Positions 7,691 to 14,177 of a DNA stretch of 14,994 nt are shown in pieces. The DNA comes from Acidobacteriota bacterium. Lineage in GTDB: Bacteria > Acidobacteriota > Terriglobia > Acidiferrales > UBA7541. Where the stretch lies: positions 1-14,994 of the forward strand of contig QHYO01000107.1 in assembly GCA_003224135.1 (NCBI GenBank), written 5' to 3'. The position numbers were made by a program, and so were the translations under genes. The notes under the pieces are model-generated. The model saw only the letters and a program-made list of their open reading frames with translations. It searched no databases and was not told the origin of the DNA. Within the stretch, counting starts at the first letter, position 1; each line of letters opens with the position of its first letter.

Positions 7691-8613
7691 TTATACCGGC
7701 ACGCGGACGGAATCGACGATTTCGCGCAAAGCCGCTTCGGTGGTTTCTGATTTTTTCTGAAGCGAAGCGTGGCGAGCGCTGGCTACGACACGGTGCGCGA
7801 AGACGGTGACCGCCAATTGCTTGAAGTCGTCTGGCACGCAGTAGTCGCGCCCTCCGAGAAACGCGCGGGCCTGCGCGGCGCGTTGCAGCATCAAAGTCCC
7901 CCGCGGACTGACGCCAAGCGCGAGCTGATCTGAGTTGCGCGTGCGATTCACGATTTCGAGCGCATAGTCGTGCAGGCTTGCGTCGACTTTCACGTGCGTG
8001 ACGGACTCCTGCATGGCGAGCACTTCACTAACATCGGCGACCGGCTCCAAATTTTCAATGGGGTTATCGAACGCGCGGCGGCGCAGGATTTCGCGTTCAG
8101 TTTCGTGCGATGGATAGCCCATCTTGATGCGCATCAGGAAGCGATCAAGCTGCGACTCGGGACTGGATTTTGCGTGGCGATGACCAGGAACGGTTGCGGC
8201 AGCGGATGAGTTTTCCCATCGACGGTGACTTGCGCTTCGTTCATGGCTTCGAGCAAGGCGGACTGCGTGCGAGGCGTGGTGCGGTTGATTTCGTCGGCCA
8301 GAACGACGTTGGCAAAAAGTGGGCCGGGACGAAACTCAAATTCGCGCGCGTCGGGTTGGTACACGCTGACGCCGAGCACATCGCTCGGCAAAAGGTCCGA
8401 AGTAAATTGCACGCGCTGAAAAGTGCAATGAAAAGATTTCGCGAGCGCCTGCGCGAGAGTCGTCTTGCCTACTCCGGGAACATCTTCAATCAGCAAGTGG
8501 CCGCGCGCGAACAACGTGATCAACGCAAGCTGAATGGCTTCTTCTTTGCCGTAAATGGCGCGGGCGATGGAGCGCTGAAGCTGCGAAACGACCTGAGAGG
8601 TAGCGGCCGGCAT
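7691..8613 (-). pseudogene. moxR: MoxR-family AAA+ ATPase, frameshifted by about 25-bp internal deletion
   Basis: MoxR AAA+ ATPases act as chaperones, typically with DUF58/vWA partners encoded next door, as here. The 5' part (8613-8161) encodes Walker A 'PGVGKTT' (46-52), Walker B 'VVLADEIN' (103-110) and sensor 1 'ATQNPV' (146-151). It then runs into eight foreign residues and stops at 8134. The 3' part resumes in another frame with '[17 protein letters not shown]' and continues through the sensor-2/lid region ('GVSPRGTLMLQRAAQARAF') to a stop at 7691. Intact family members have about eight more residues (an 'ExEGTYPLP'-like stretch) between 'ATQNP' and 'ESQLDRF'. The junction at 8160/8161 lacks about 25 bases, which both removes conserved residues and shifts the frame. 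The whole would be about 315 residues. It could be a true pseudogene or an assembly error. A separate internal start at 8134 giving a 147-residue protein is unlikely to be functional. Confidence 0.9.
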
Positions 8614-8616
8614 TGG

Positions 8617-8645
8617 TTGAAAACCCCGGATAATCCTGTTACAAA
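8617..8645 (+). promoter_or_regulatory. sigma-70 promoter for tRNA-Val
   Basis: A -35 TTGAAA (8617-8622, five of six matches) is followed after 17 bases by -10 TACAAA (8640-8645, four of six), which is preceded by TG at the extended -10 position. Transcription would begin near 8652, about 60 bases before the tRNA. It begins four bases from the divergent moxR start codon. The adjacent DUF4149 gene may be read from the same transcript. Confidence 0.5.
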
Positions 8646-8713
8646 AGAAAGGCTGCGCTGCGATTCGTTGTGCAAATGAAAATGTGTCGCGAAGCAGTCC
8701 ACCCGTTTCAAAC

Positions 8714-8789
8714 GGGCGATTAGCTCAGCGGTTAGAGCGCTCGCCTCACACGCGAGAGGTCAAAGGTTCAAATCCTTTATCGCCCACCA
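8714..8789 (+). tRNA. tRNA-Val (anticodon CAC)
   Basis: A complete 76-base cloverleaf. The acceptor GGGCGAT pairs with ATCGCCC. The D arm is GCTC/GAGC. The anticodon stem CTCGC/GCGAG encloses the loop CTCACAC, giving anticodon CAC (reads GUG). The T arm is AAAGG/CCTTT with loop TTCAAAT. Discriminator A is followed by an encoded CCA (8787-8789). All stems pair fully. No direct repeat of its 3' end was noticed downstream, so there is no sign of it serving as an integration site. Confidence 0.97.
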
Positions 8790-8828
8790 TTTTCCCTCTG
8801 CCTCTTGATATTCTAGCGAAACAAAACC

Positions 8829-9311
8829 ATGTTAACCGTTCTTCGTGCATTTGAGTTTCTAGGTTTGAGCATCTGGCTGGGGAGCGATGTTTTTTTGAGT
8901 TTTGTGGTGGCGCCGGGGGCATTTTCGGTGCTGGCGAGCCGGGATCAGGCCGGGGCGATTGTTGGGTATTCGCTGGGGCGGATGCATTGGATGGGGATTG
9001 TTTGCGGGGTGGTGATTTTATTGGTGCGACTTTCGCGGATTCGGAGTTTGACTGCTTTGGTGGCGCCTGCTGCGTTGTGCGTGGTGCTGATGATTGTGCT
9101 TACTGTGATTTCGCAGACGGCGGTCAGTCCGCGGATGGCGGTGCTGAGAGTGGAGATGGGATCGATTGAAGCTACAGCGGCGGGGAATCCTTTGCTGGCA
9201 GAGTTCGCGCGGTTGCACACGATTTCGGTGGGGTTGGAAAGTGGAGTATTGCTGGCGGGGTTTGCTGCATTGTTCTTGATGGTTAGAGATGCCTCGTCAG
9301 TGGCGCGGTAG
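8829..9311 (+). CDS. DUF4149 family membrane protein
   Basis: A 160-residue hydrophobic protein with about four membrane segments (about 3-23, 51-71, 73-97 and 130-152). The N-terminal 'SIWLGSDVFLSFVVAPGAF' and 'GAIVGYSLGRMHWMG' match the DUF4149 (TMEM205-like) pattern as I know it. No enzymatic motif is visible and its function is unknown. It starts at ATG 8829, 39 bases after the tRNA and on the same strand, with no clear ribosome-binding site. The gene is strikingly rich in G and T on its coding strand (few C and A, codons such as GGG, TTG and GTG). The family call is by resemblance of short motifs. Confidence 0.75.
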   Translation: MLTVLRAFEFLGLSIWLGSDVFLSFVVAPGAFSVLASRDQAGAIVGYSLGRMHWMGIVCGVVILLVRLSRIRSLTALVAPAALCVVLMIVLTVISQTAVSPRMAVLRVEMGSIEATAAGNPLLAEFARLHTISVGLESGVLLAGFAALFLMVRDASSVAR

Positions 9312-9319
9312 AACAAAAT

Positions 9320-9366
9320 CGTCATCCTGAGTGCATCCGACGAGGACCGGCGAAGGACCTCAACTC
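9320..9366 (+). repeat. degenerate intergenic repeat, relative of the copy at 7652-7688
   Basis: The gap between the DUF4149 gene and the alkA 3' end (9312-9454) contains 'CGTCATCCTGAGTGCATC' and, after a short spacer, 'CGGCGAAGGACCTCAACTC'. This resembles the 'GTCATCCTGAGCGAAGCGAAGGATC' style of intergenic repeat but is diverged or carries an insertion in the middle. Nothing else is recognisable in the gap, which separates two convergent genes. Confidence 0.4.
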
Positions 9367-9454
9367 CAGACATGGCAACAAAAGGAGTGGATCGTCGCGA
9401 GCGGCTCAGGACTACCTATTCACATCCATGCTGAGACCAGTCTTCCAGCGAGCT

Positions 9455-10276
9455 CTAGCGGCGCGGTGGGCGCTTATCCCTGGATTTGGTTTTGTTGCGG
9501 CCCGAGGCGGTCAGCTTGGCGCGCTTGCGCTTTAGTTTGGGCGGGCGGATTTTGTTGGTGGCGGCGTAGCCGGCGAGCTCGAAGGCGCGCCACATGTACC
9601 AGGAAGCGACAGTGCGGTAGGGGCGCCAGCGTTCGCCGAAGGCGAGAAGTTCCTTGGGACGCGGCATGTGTTTTTTACCATAAGCGACGGACCAGCCCTT
9701 TTTGACGCCCAAGTCGTGGATGGGCAGGACGTCGGGCCTACCCAGACGGAAAATTAGAAACATTTCGACGGTCCAAGCGCCGATGCCGCGTACGGAGATT
9801 AAGCGCTCGACCAGTTCGTCGTCGGAGAGTTTTAGGGCGTATTCGTGTGTGGGGACAATACCCTCGATGGTTTTTTGGGCGAGGTCTTTCATGGCCAGAA
9901 TTTTTGCGCCGGAGAGGCCCGCTTTGCGCAGCGCAGCTTTGCTGAGTTTCAGCATTTCTTGAGGAGTGGGCGGACCTCCGTTAGCGCTGAGTGCCTTGAT
10001 ACGGCCGAAGATGGTGGCTGCGGCTTTGCCGGAGATGGATTGGTAGGCGATGGATTCGAGGAGCGCTTCGTAGGGAGATTGCGTGTGGTCGATGTTGGGG
10101 TCGAAGGGGACGGCTTCCTGGACGAGGCGGGCGATAAAGGGATCACAGTTGGAGAGATGCGCTACGGCGGCAGTGAGGTCGAAGGGGAGGGCGGCAGGTG
10201 TTTCGGTCACAACGGCTCCATTCCTGAAACGGGGAAATAGATTACCAATTTTTTTGAGGAAGCCAAGATCACTCAT
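9455..10276 (-). CDS. DNA-3-methyladenine glycosylase II (AlkA-type HhH-GPD)
   Basis: A 273-residue HhH-GPD superfamily glycosylase, expected to excise alkylated purines in base excision repair. The helix-hairpin-helix 'SVRGIGAWTVEMFLIF' begins near residue 161 and the catalytic aspartate is Asp188 in 'DVLPIHDLGVKKG'. The later 'RWRPYRTVASWYMWR' is typical of AlkA/MAG enzymes. No iron-sulphur cysteines are present, unlike MutY or Nth. It lacks the N-terminal domain of E. coli AlkA but has an extra 25-30 residues at the start and a very basic C-terminal tail of about 30 residues ('KLKRKRAKLTASGRNK...') that may add DNA contacts. The ATG at 10276 overlaps the stop of the upstream PH-like gene as ATGA, so translation is probably coupled. 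A start further in is possible given the unremarkable N-terminus. Confidence 0.9.
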   Translation of the reverse strand: MSDLGFLKKIGNLFPRFRNGAVVTETPAALPFDLTAAVAHLSNCDPFIARLVQEAVPFDPNIDHTQSPYEALLESIAYQSISGKAAATIFGRIKALSANGGPPTPQEMLKLSKAALRKAGLSGAKILAMKDLAQKTIEGIVPTHEYALKLSDDELVERLISVRGIGAWTVEMFLIFRLGRPDVLPIHDLGVKKGWSVAYGKKHMPRPKELLAFGERWRPYRTVASWYMWRAFELAGYAATNKIRPPKLKRKRAKLTASGRNKTKSRDKRPPRR

Positions 10277-10735
10277 CTAGAAGGCCGGCCCCAGGAAGCC
10301 AAGTGGTCCCGGATTTCTGAGTAGCCTGCCACTTCTGCTGGAATGCGCAGCACCGTATCCTGCCCCTTTACCCGTATAGTCAGCCCGGAGCGTGATTTCT
10401 CTTCGACGCGAAATATTTGATTTCGTTTGACTGGCAGATCGGGCGAACCATCCTGAGAGCGGAGAATCGCATCTTGCTGTACAACGAGACGAAACGACTT
10501 CAGCTTTCTTTGGAGTCTCAAGAAAGCTGGAATACCGACAGCGATGGCAAGAACCGTAGCGGTTCCACAGGAAAATCTCAGGCTTGCAGGGTCGTTCTCA
10601 CTCCTGACGGCGTACCAGAAGGCGAAAAAACCAGCAAGTTACGGAGAGCGCAGTGATGCCAACCCCACGAAACAGCAGACGTCGAACACTTGCGAGTGGA
10701 ATCTGATACGTCTTGCCAGAAAATGGCTGAGTCAT
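10273..10735 (-). pseudogene. small membrane protein with PH-like domain, split by +1 base in a T6 run
   Basis: Two frames join into one sensible protein. Frame one starts at ATG 10735 ('MTQPFSGKTYQIPLASVRRL' ... 'TCWFF') and stops after 43 codons. Frame two continues without a start as 'AFWYAVRSENDPASLRFS', a second hydrophobic segment 'GTATVLAIAVGIPAFL', and then a beta-rich C-terminal region ('VKRNQIFRVEEKSRSGLTIR', 'RIPAEVAGYSEIRDHLASW'). That region resembles bacterial PH-like domains (bPH/YcxB-like). Removing one T from the six-T run (10625-10630, A on the plus strand) restores a 153-residue protein with two membrane helices then a cytoplasmic PH-like domain. The remaining open part alone is 82 codons from a TTG at 10521. 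No start-proximal Shine-Dalgarno is seen. The family is unassigned and function unknown. It overlaps the alkA start by ATGA. It may be a real mutation or a sequencing indel. Confidence 0.65.
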
Positions 10736-10900
10736 AACGGAGGGCTAGCTTCCTGACTAGCAACAGATAGCGTTTCATTTCATAAATCCAAATTGAGCCG
10801 AATCGTACACCAAATCACGCTGGTTCGAGCAACCATGGGTCATCTAGCTGTGGATTGTGGCTGATGTCGAGGAGATTCGGTGTGCTAAACTTTCGGGTTT

Positions 10901-11971
10901 ATGCAGACAGGAATTATTGGACTACCTCAGGTTGGGAAGACGACGCTGTTTCGGATTTTGACGAAGGCGCATGTGGATCCCGCGAAGGGCGGGCAGGAGA
11001 CGCGGGTAGGCGTGGCGAAGGTGCCAGAGCCGCGGCTGGTGGAGCTGGCTAAGCTATACAATCCCAAGAAAATTACCTATGCGACGGTGCAGTACGTCGA
11101 TTTGGGCGGAATGCAGAAGGAGCGGATGCGGGATTCGCTGGCTTCTTTGCGCGAGGTGGACGCGATTGCGCATGTGATTCGCGTGTTTGACGATCCCAGC
11201 GTGCCGCATGCGGAGGGGACGGTTGATCCGCTGCGAGACGCGACGAATTTGGAGTTGGAGCTGATTCTTTCCGATCACGAGCAGATCGATAAACGGCTGG
11301 AGCGGCTGGAAAAAGATTTGCGGAAGAAAGCCGACAAGCAGTTCGAGCTGGAGAAGACCGTCCTGGAAAAATGCAAAGCACATCTGGAGGCGGAAAAGCC
11401 GCTGCGGGAATTGCCGCTGACTGCGGAAGAGCGGAAACCGATTGGAGGATTTTTGTTTTTGTCGCAGCGGCCGATGCTGTACGTGTTGAATTTGGGCGAT
11501 GAAGAGGCGGGGGAGTTGGATACGGCTGTAGAGAGGCACAAGCTGGGCGCTTTGCAGGGGCGGCCGAATACGGCGGTGGTAGCGGTTTGCGGGCGGCTCG
11601 AAGCGGAGCTTGCTGAGATGAATGACGCGGAAGCGGCGGAACTGCTGGCTTCATATGGATTGAAGGAGCCGGGACTGAACCGGTTGATTCGCGCGACGTA
11701 TGACTTGATGGGACTGACTTCGTTTTTCACGGCGGGCGAGCCGGAAGTGCGTGCGTGGACAATTCACAAGAACACAAATGCGGTGAAGGCTGCGGGGGCG
11801 ATTCACAGCGATATTGAGAAAGGATTCATTCGCGCGGAAGTGGTGCGGTGGAACGATCTGCTGGCGGCTGGGAGTCTGGGAGCGGCGCGGGAAAAGGCGC
11901 AGGTGCGCTTGGAGGGAAAAGAGTACATCGTTCAGGAAGGCGATGTGATTTTGTTTCGGCACTCGGGGTGA
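10901..11971 (+). CDS. ychF: redox-regulated ATPase YchF (Obg-family)
   Basis: YchF is a universally conserved P-loop NTPase of the Obg family that prefers ATP and associates with ribosomes. The P-loop is 'GLPQVGKTT' at residues 7-15. The switch region 'YVDLGGMQKERM' carries a hydrophobic or altered residue where classical GTPases have glutamine. The G4-type motif is 'YVLNLGDEE'. A long coiled-coil insertion ('DHEQIDKRLERLEKDLRKKA' onward) follows residue 125. The C-terminal TGS domain covers about 270-354 ('SFFTAGEPEVRAWTIHKNT' ... 'KEYIVQEGDVILFRHSG'). At 356 residues it is slightly shorter than the usual 363. The ATG at 10901 directly precedes the P-loop strand, so the start is firm despite lacking a clear ribosome-binding site. 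It appears monocistronic, with 171 bases to the next gene. Confidence 0.96.
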   Translation: MQTGIIGLPQVGKTTLFRILTKAHVDPAKGGQETRVGVAKVPEPRLVELAKLYNPKKITYATVQYVDLGGMQKERMRDSLASLREVDAIAHVIRVFDDPSVPHAEGTVDPLRDATNLELELILSDHEQIDKRLERLEKDLRKKADKQFELEKTVLEKCKAHLEAEKPLRELPLTAEERKPIGGFLFLSQRPMLYVLNLGDEEAGELDTAVERHKLGALQGRPNTAVVAVCGRLEAELAEMNDAEAAELLASYGLKEPGLNRLIRATYDLMGLTSFFTAGEPEVRAWTIHKNTNAVKAAGAIHSDIEKGFIRAEVVRWNDLLAAGSLGAAREKAQVRLEGKEYIVQEGDVILFRHSG

Positions 11972-12050
11972 GAAGAGAAGTAATGAGGTAAGGAAATAAG
12001 GTAGTAAAGAGCAGTGAGAAGAAAAAGAAAGCGAAGAATTAGGAGAAAGA
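11972..12050 (+). other. purine-rich tract downstream of ychF
   Basis: Of the 79 bases immediately after the ychF stop, 68 are A or G on the plus strand. The tract has no reading frame worth noting and no simple tandem unit, though short GAAG/AAGGTA-like words recur. It may be an untranslated 3' region or degenerate spacer. Function is unknown. Confidence 0.6.
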
Positions 12051-12085
12051 CCCACCCTCGATAATTCAACAAGGGAGGACGTGGG
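12051..12085 (+). other. imperfect hairpin in the ychF-ZIP spacer
   Basis: CCCAC (12051-12055) pairs with GTGGG (12081-12085) and CCTC (12056-12059) pairs with GAGG (12075-12078), leaving a two-base bulge and a 15-base loop. No T tract follows directly, so it is not a standard intrinsic terminator. It could slow or end ychF transcription, or be chance. Confidence 0.3.
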
Positions 12086-12142
12086 GCAACTACGATTTCT
12101 TTAAATTTCGAGTCCACATCTTACGCATCGCAGACGGGCGAA

Positions 12143-12886
12143 ATGGGAAACCAGGAAGTGTTGAGGATAGGGCTGGCGGCGATCCTGGGGCTGGTTGCCG
12201 CGGGCGGAAACCTGCTGGGCGGATACTTCGTGGTTCGCAAGGAATGGCCGCGCCGGTTCCTGCAATATTTTCTGGCGTTGGGCGCGGGCTATATGCTGGC
12301 CGTGTCGCTGATCGATATTATTCCGGAGTCAGTGCGGCTTGCGGGACAAGATGCCTTTCTGTATGTGCTTGCCGGATTTTTCCTGATTCATCTTTTCGAA
12401 CACACGATTGCGCCGCACTTCCATTTTGGCGAGGAGACTCACGAAGAAGAGTTTTCGAGGCGCAACGCCCGTCGAGCGGTGCTGCTGGGGTTGGCGATTC
12501 ATGCATTTTTTGATGGCGTGGCGATTGCGGCGGGTTTTTTGGTTTCGACATGGCTCGGAACGGTAATTTTTGTGGCGGTGTTTCTGCACAAATTGCCCGA
12601 AGGGTTTACCGTCGCTTCGATGGTTTTGGCCAGCGGCCAGAGCAGGAAAAGCGCGATACGAGCAGCGGCAACGCTGGGCGGTGCGACACTGTTGGGCGTG
12701 GCACTAACAAGCGTTTTTCAGGGACAACTTCACTATGCGTTGCCCCTGGCAGGCGGGGTCACGCTTTATGTGGCGGGGACGGACTTGCTGCCTGAGGTAA
12801 ATCGCGAGCCGAATTGGCGGATGGCGCTTCTGGTGTTCGCTGGTGTTGCTATGCTATTGATATTGCAGCGTTTAGTTGGTATTTGA
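12143..12886 (+). CDS. ZIP family divalent metal transporter
   Basis: A 247-residue protein with about eight membrane segments, expected to move zinc or other divalent metals into the cytoplasm. The two metal-site motifs are clear: TM4 'HAFFDGVAIAAGF' with His120 and Asp124, and TM5 'HKLPEGFTVASM' with His149 and Glu153. The loop between TM3 and TM4 is His/Glu-rich ('EHTIAPHFHFGEETHEEEF'), typical of ZIP metal-binding loops. Residues after about 165 form the remaining helices, ending with 'LLVFAGVAMLLILQRLVGI'. The ATG at 12143 starts just before TM1. No Zur-like operator is recognisable upstream. It sits alone between ychF and the sigma operon. Metal specificity cannot be told from sequence. 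Confidence 0.92.
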   Translation: MGNQEVLRIGLAAILGLVAAGGNLLGGYFVVRKEWPRRFLQYFLALGAGYMLAVSLIDIIPESVRLAGQDAFLYVLAGFFLIHLFEHTIAPHFHFGEETHEEEFSRRNARRAVLLGLAIHAFFDGVAIAAGFLVSTWLGTVIFVAVFLHKLPEGFTVASMVLASGQSRKSAIRAAATLGGATLLGVALTSVFQGQLHYALPLAGGVTLYVAGTDLLPEVNREPNWRMALLVFAGVAMLLILQRLVGI

Positions 12887-12927
12887 GGCTTGCCGGGCGG
12901 TCGGAATTTTTTATGCTGTGGTAAGCC
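12887..12927 (+). promoter_or_regulatory. candidate promoter flanked by inverted repeat, upstream of sigma operon
   Basis: A weak sigma-70-like promoter, -35 TTGCCG (12890-12895) and -10 TATGCT (12912-12917) with a 16-base spacer, lies just after the ZIP stop. It is bracketed by GGCTTGCC (12887-12894) and GGTAAGCC (12920-12927), which can pair over eight positions with one G-U. This could be an operator or an RNA hairpin. A leader of about 145 bases to the sigma start would result. The evidence is thin. Confidence 0.3.
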
Positions 12928-13068
12928 AAGTATGGCGGTAGAGGTTCCAATGCAGGACGTCTAAGGCCAAGAAATCAGGTGGTTTAGCGTGGGTCGTCTT
13001 CTTAAACGCCGGATAAATTGCGCCCGCAACTTTATGAGATTGCGTGTGTTAGATGGGGTGTGGTCGCT

Positions 13069-13668
13069 ATGACCAGGTCGGACGTCCAACTGATGCTGGA
13101 CGTGAAGTCGGGCGACGAACGATCGTTCGAACTTCTGTTGCAGCGCTATCGGACTCCGCTGGTCAATTTCCTGTACCGGATGGTGCGAAGCCGGGAGCAG
13201 GCGGAAGATCTGGCCCAGGAAGTCTTTATTCGAGTGTACCGCGCGCGGGAAGAGTACGTGCCGAGCGCGAAGTTCACCACCTGGCTTTTCCGGATTGCAA
13301 CAAACCTGGCGTTGAATTCGCTGCGGGACCACCGGTACCAGAAGCTGGAAATGTCGATCGACGCGCCCTTGACGGACTCCGAGGAAGGCGACGAGAGGCC
13401 GTTTGAAGTGGCGGACAAGCATCCGACAGTCGAGCAGGAACTGGTGGAGGAAGAGCGCAAGAAGATGATCCGGCACGCGATCGAAAAATTGCCGGAGAAG
13501 CAGCGAGCGGCAGTGTTGCTGCACAAGTATCAGGAGCTGGACTATGCGGAGATCGCGAAGATTTTGAGTTGTTCGGAGAGCGCGCTGAAATCGCTGCTGT
13601 TTCGCGCGTACGAAATGTTGCGAGTGGAGTTGGCGCCGCTGGTGAGACGGGGAAAAGAAGCGAAGTAA
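13069..13668 (+). CDS. ECF-type RNA polymerase sigma factor
   Basis: A 199-residue sigma-70 family ECF factor that directs RNA polymerase to stress-type promoters. Sigma region 2 spans about residues 10-90 ('FELLLQRYRTPLVNFLYRMV', 'QAEDLAQEVFIRVYRA', 'FTTWLFRIATNLALNSLRDH'). An acidic linker follows ('DSEEGDERPFEVADKHPT'). Region 4 spans about 130-190 ('LPEKQRAAVLLHKYQELDYA' then 'EIAKILSCSESALKSLLFRA'), containing the -35-binding helix-turn-helix. The frame extends to a TTG at 13018, but ATG 13069 has a GGGGTG-like ribosome site about eight bases upstream and matches the family's N-terminus. Eleven bases after its stop begins a zinc-finger anti-sigma gene, so its activity is probably controlled by that membrane partner. 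The promoters it recognises cannot be told from this window. Confidence 0.95.
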   Translation: MTRSDVQLMLDVKSGDERSFELLLQRYRTPLVNFLYRMVRSREQAEDLAQEVFIRVYRAREEYVPSAKFTTWLFRIATNLALNSLRDHRYQKLEMSIDAPLTDSEEGDERPFEVADKHPTVEQELVEEERKKMIRHAIEKLPEKQRAAVLLHKYQELDYAEIAKILSCSESALKSLLFRAYEMLRVELAPLVRRGKEAK

Positions 13669-13679
13669 GAAGGATGGAA

Positions 13680-14171
13680 ATGATGAGCTGCACAAAAATG
13701 GAAGAACGGATTTTGGCCTACGTCGATGGCCGGCTGAAGGACAGCGAGCGGAGCGAGACTGAAAAACATCTGGCTTCGTGTGCGGCGTGCCGCGTGCGCG
13801 TCAATGAGTTTCGGTCGGTAGGCGAACTGCTGGATGAACTGCCGCAAGTGGAACCTTCGCCAGCGTTTGATGTAAGAGTACGGGCGCGTGTGGCTGCGGA
13901 GCCAGTCAAGCAGAGTTGGTGGGCATGGTTGAGGCCATCGCCGCGAATTGCTTTTGCGGCTTCGGCGTTGTTGGTGGCGACTCTGTGGATCGATTATCAC
14001 TCGACAGTCATTGCGCCGCTGATTCCTCCTGATGAAGCGGACGCACAGATGATGCAGGACATTTCTGTGATGGAAGATCACGATACGCTGGCAAATTTTG
14101 AGCCGTTGAAGGAGCTGCCGCCACCAGTAGACAACGCGGATGACACGGACGATTCAGACCATCAGATGTAA
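13680..14171 (+). CDS. membrane-anchored zinc-finger (ZAS) anti-sigma factor
   Basis: A 163-residue anti-sigma factor. The ZAS motif is complete: Cys4, then His30-x3-Cys34-x2-Cys37 in 'EKHLASCAACRVRV'. This fold binds and silences ECF sigma factors. One membrane helix lies at about 90-106 ('IAFAASALLVATLWIDY'), placing the N-terminus in the cytoplasm and an acidic, Pro-rich tail of about 55 residues outside ('ELPPPVDNADDTDDSDHQM'). Three ATGs are close together (13674, 13680, 13683). AAGAAGGA at 13667-13674 best suits 13680 or 13683. It directly follows the sigma gene and precedes the DUF3106 gene by six bases, so the three are one operon. Whether release is by redox change at the zinc site or by proteolysis is not visible. 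Confidence 0.9.
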   Translation: MMSCTKMEERILAYVDGRLKDSERSETEKHLASCAACRVRVNEFRSVGELLDELPQVEPSPAFDVRVRARVAAEPVKQSWWAWLRPSPRIAFAASALLVATLWIDYHSTVIAPLIPPDEADAQMMQDISVMEDHDTLANFEPLKELPPPVDNADDTDDSDHQM

Positions 14172-14177
14172 GGGGAA

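Noticed and set aside
8134..8166. Programmed ribosomal frameshift in moxR.
   Set aside because: No slippery heptamer is present, and conserved residues are physically missing, so a frame change alone cannot yield a normal MoxR.
8786..8828. tRNA-Val 3' end as an integration (att) site.
   Set aside because: No repeat of the tRNA 3' end was seen downstream and no integrase or island genes follow.
10578..10778. A 66-codon minus-strand frame upstream of the PH-like gene.
   Set aside because: Its translation has no recognisable composition or hydrophobic pattern, and it overlaps the more sensible frame starting at 10735.
10736..10900. Promoter for ychF in the upstream gap.
   Set aside because: A TAAACT near 10890 preceded by TGC could be a -10, but no acceptable -35 lies 16-18 bases upstream, so I do not report it.
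12961..13695. A 244-codon minus-strand frame opposite the sigma factor.
   Set aside because: It lies wholly antisense to a well-supported ECF sigma gene and its translation is His/Arg/Gln-rich without motifs.
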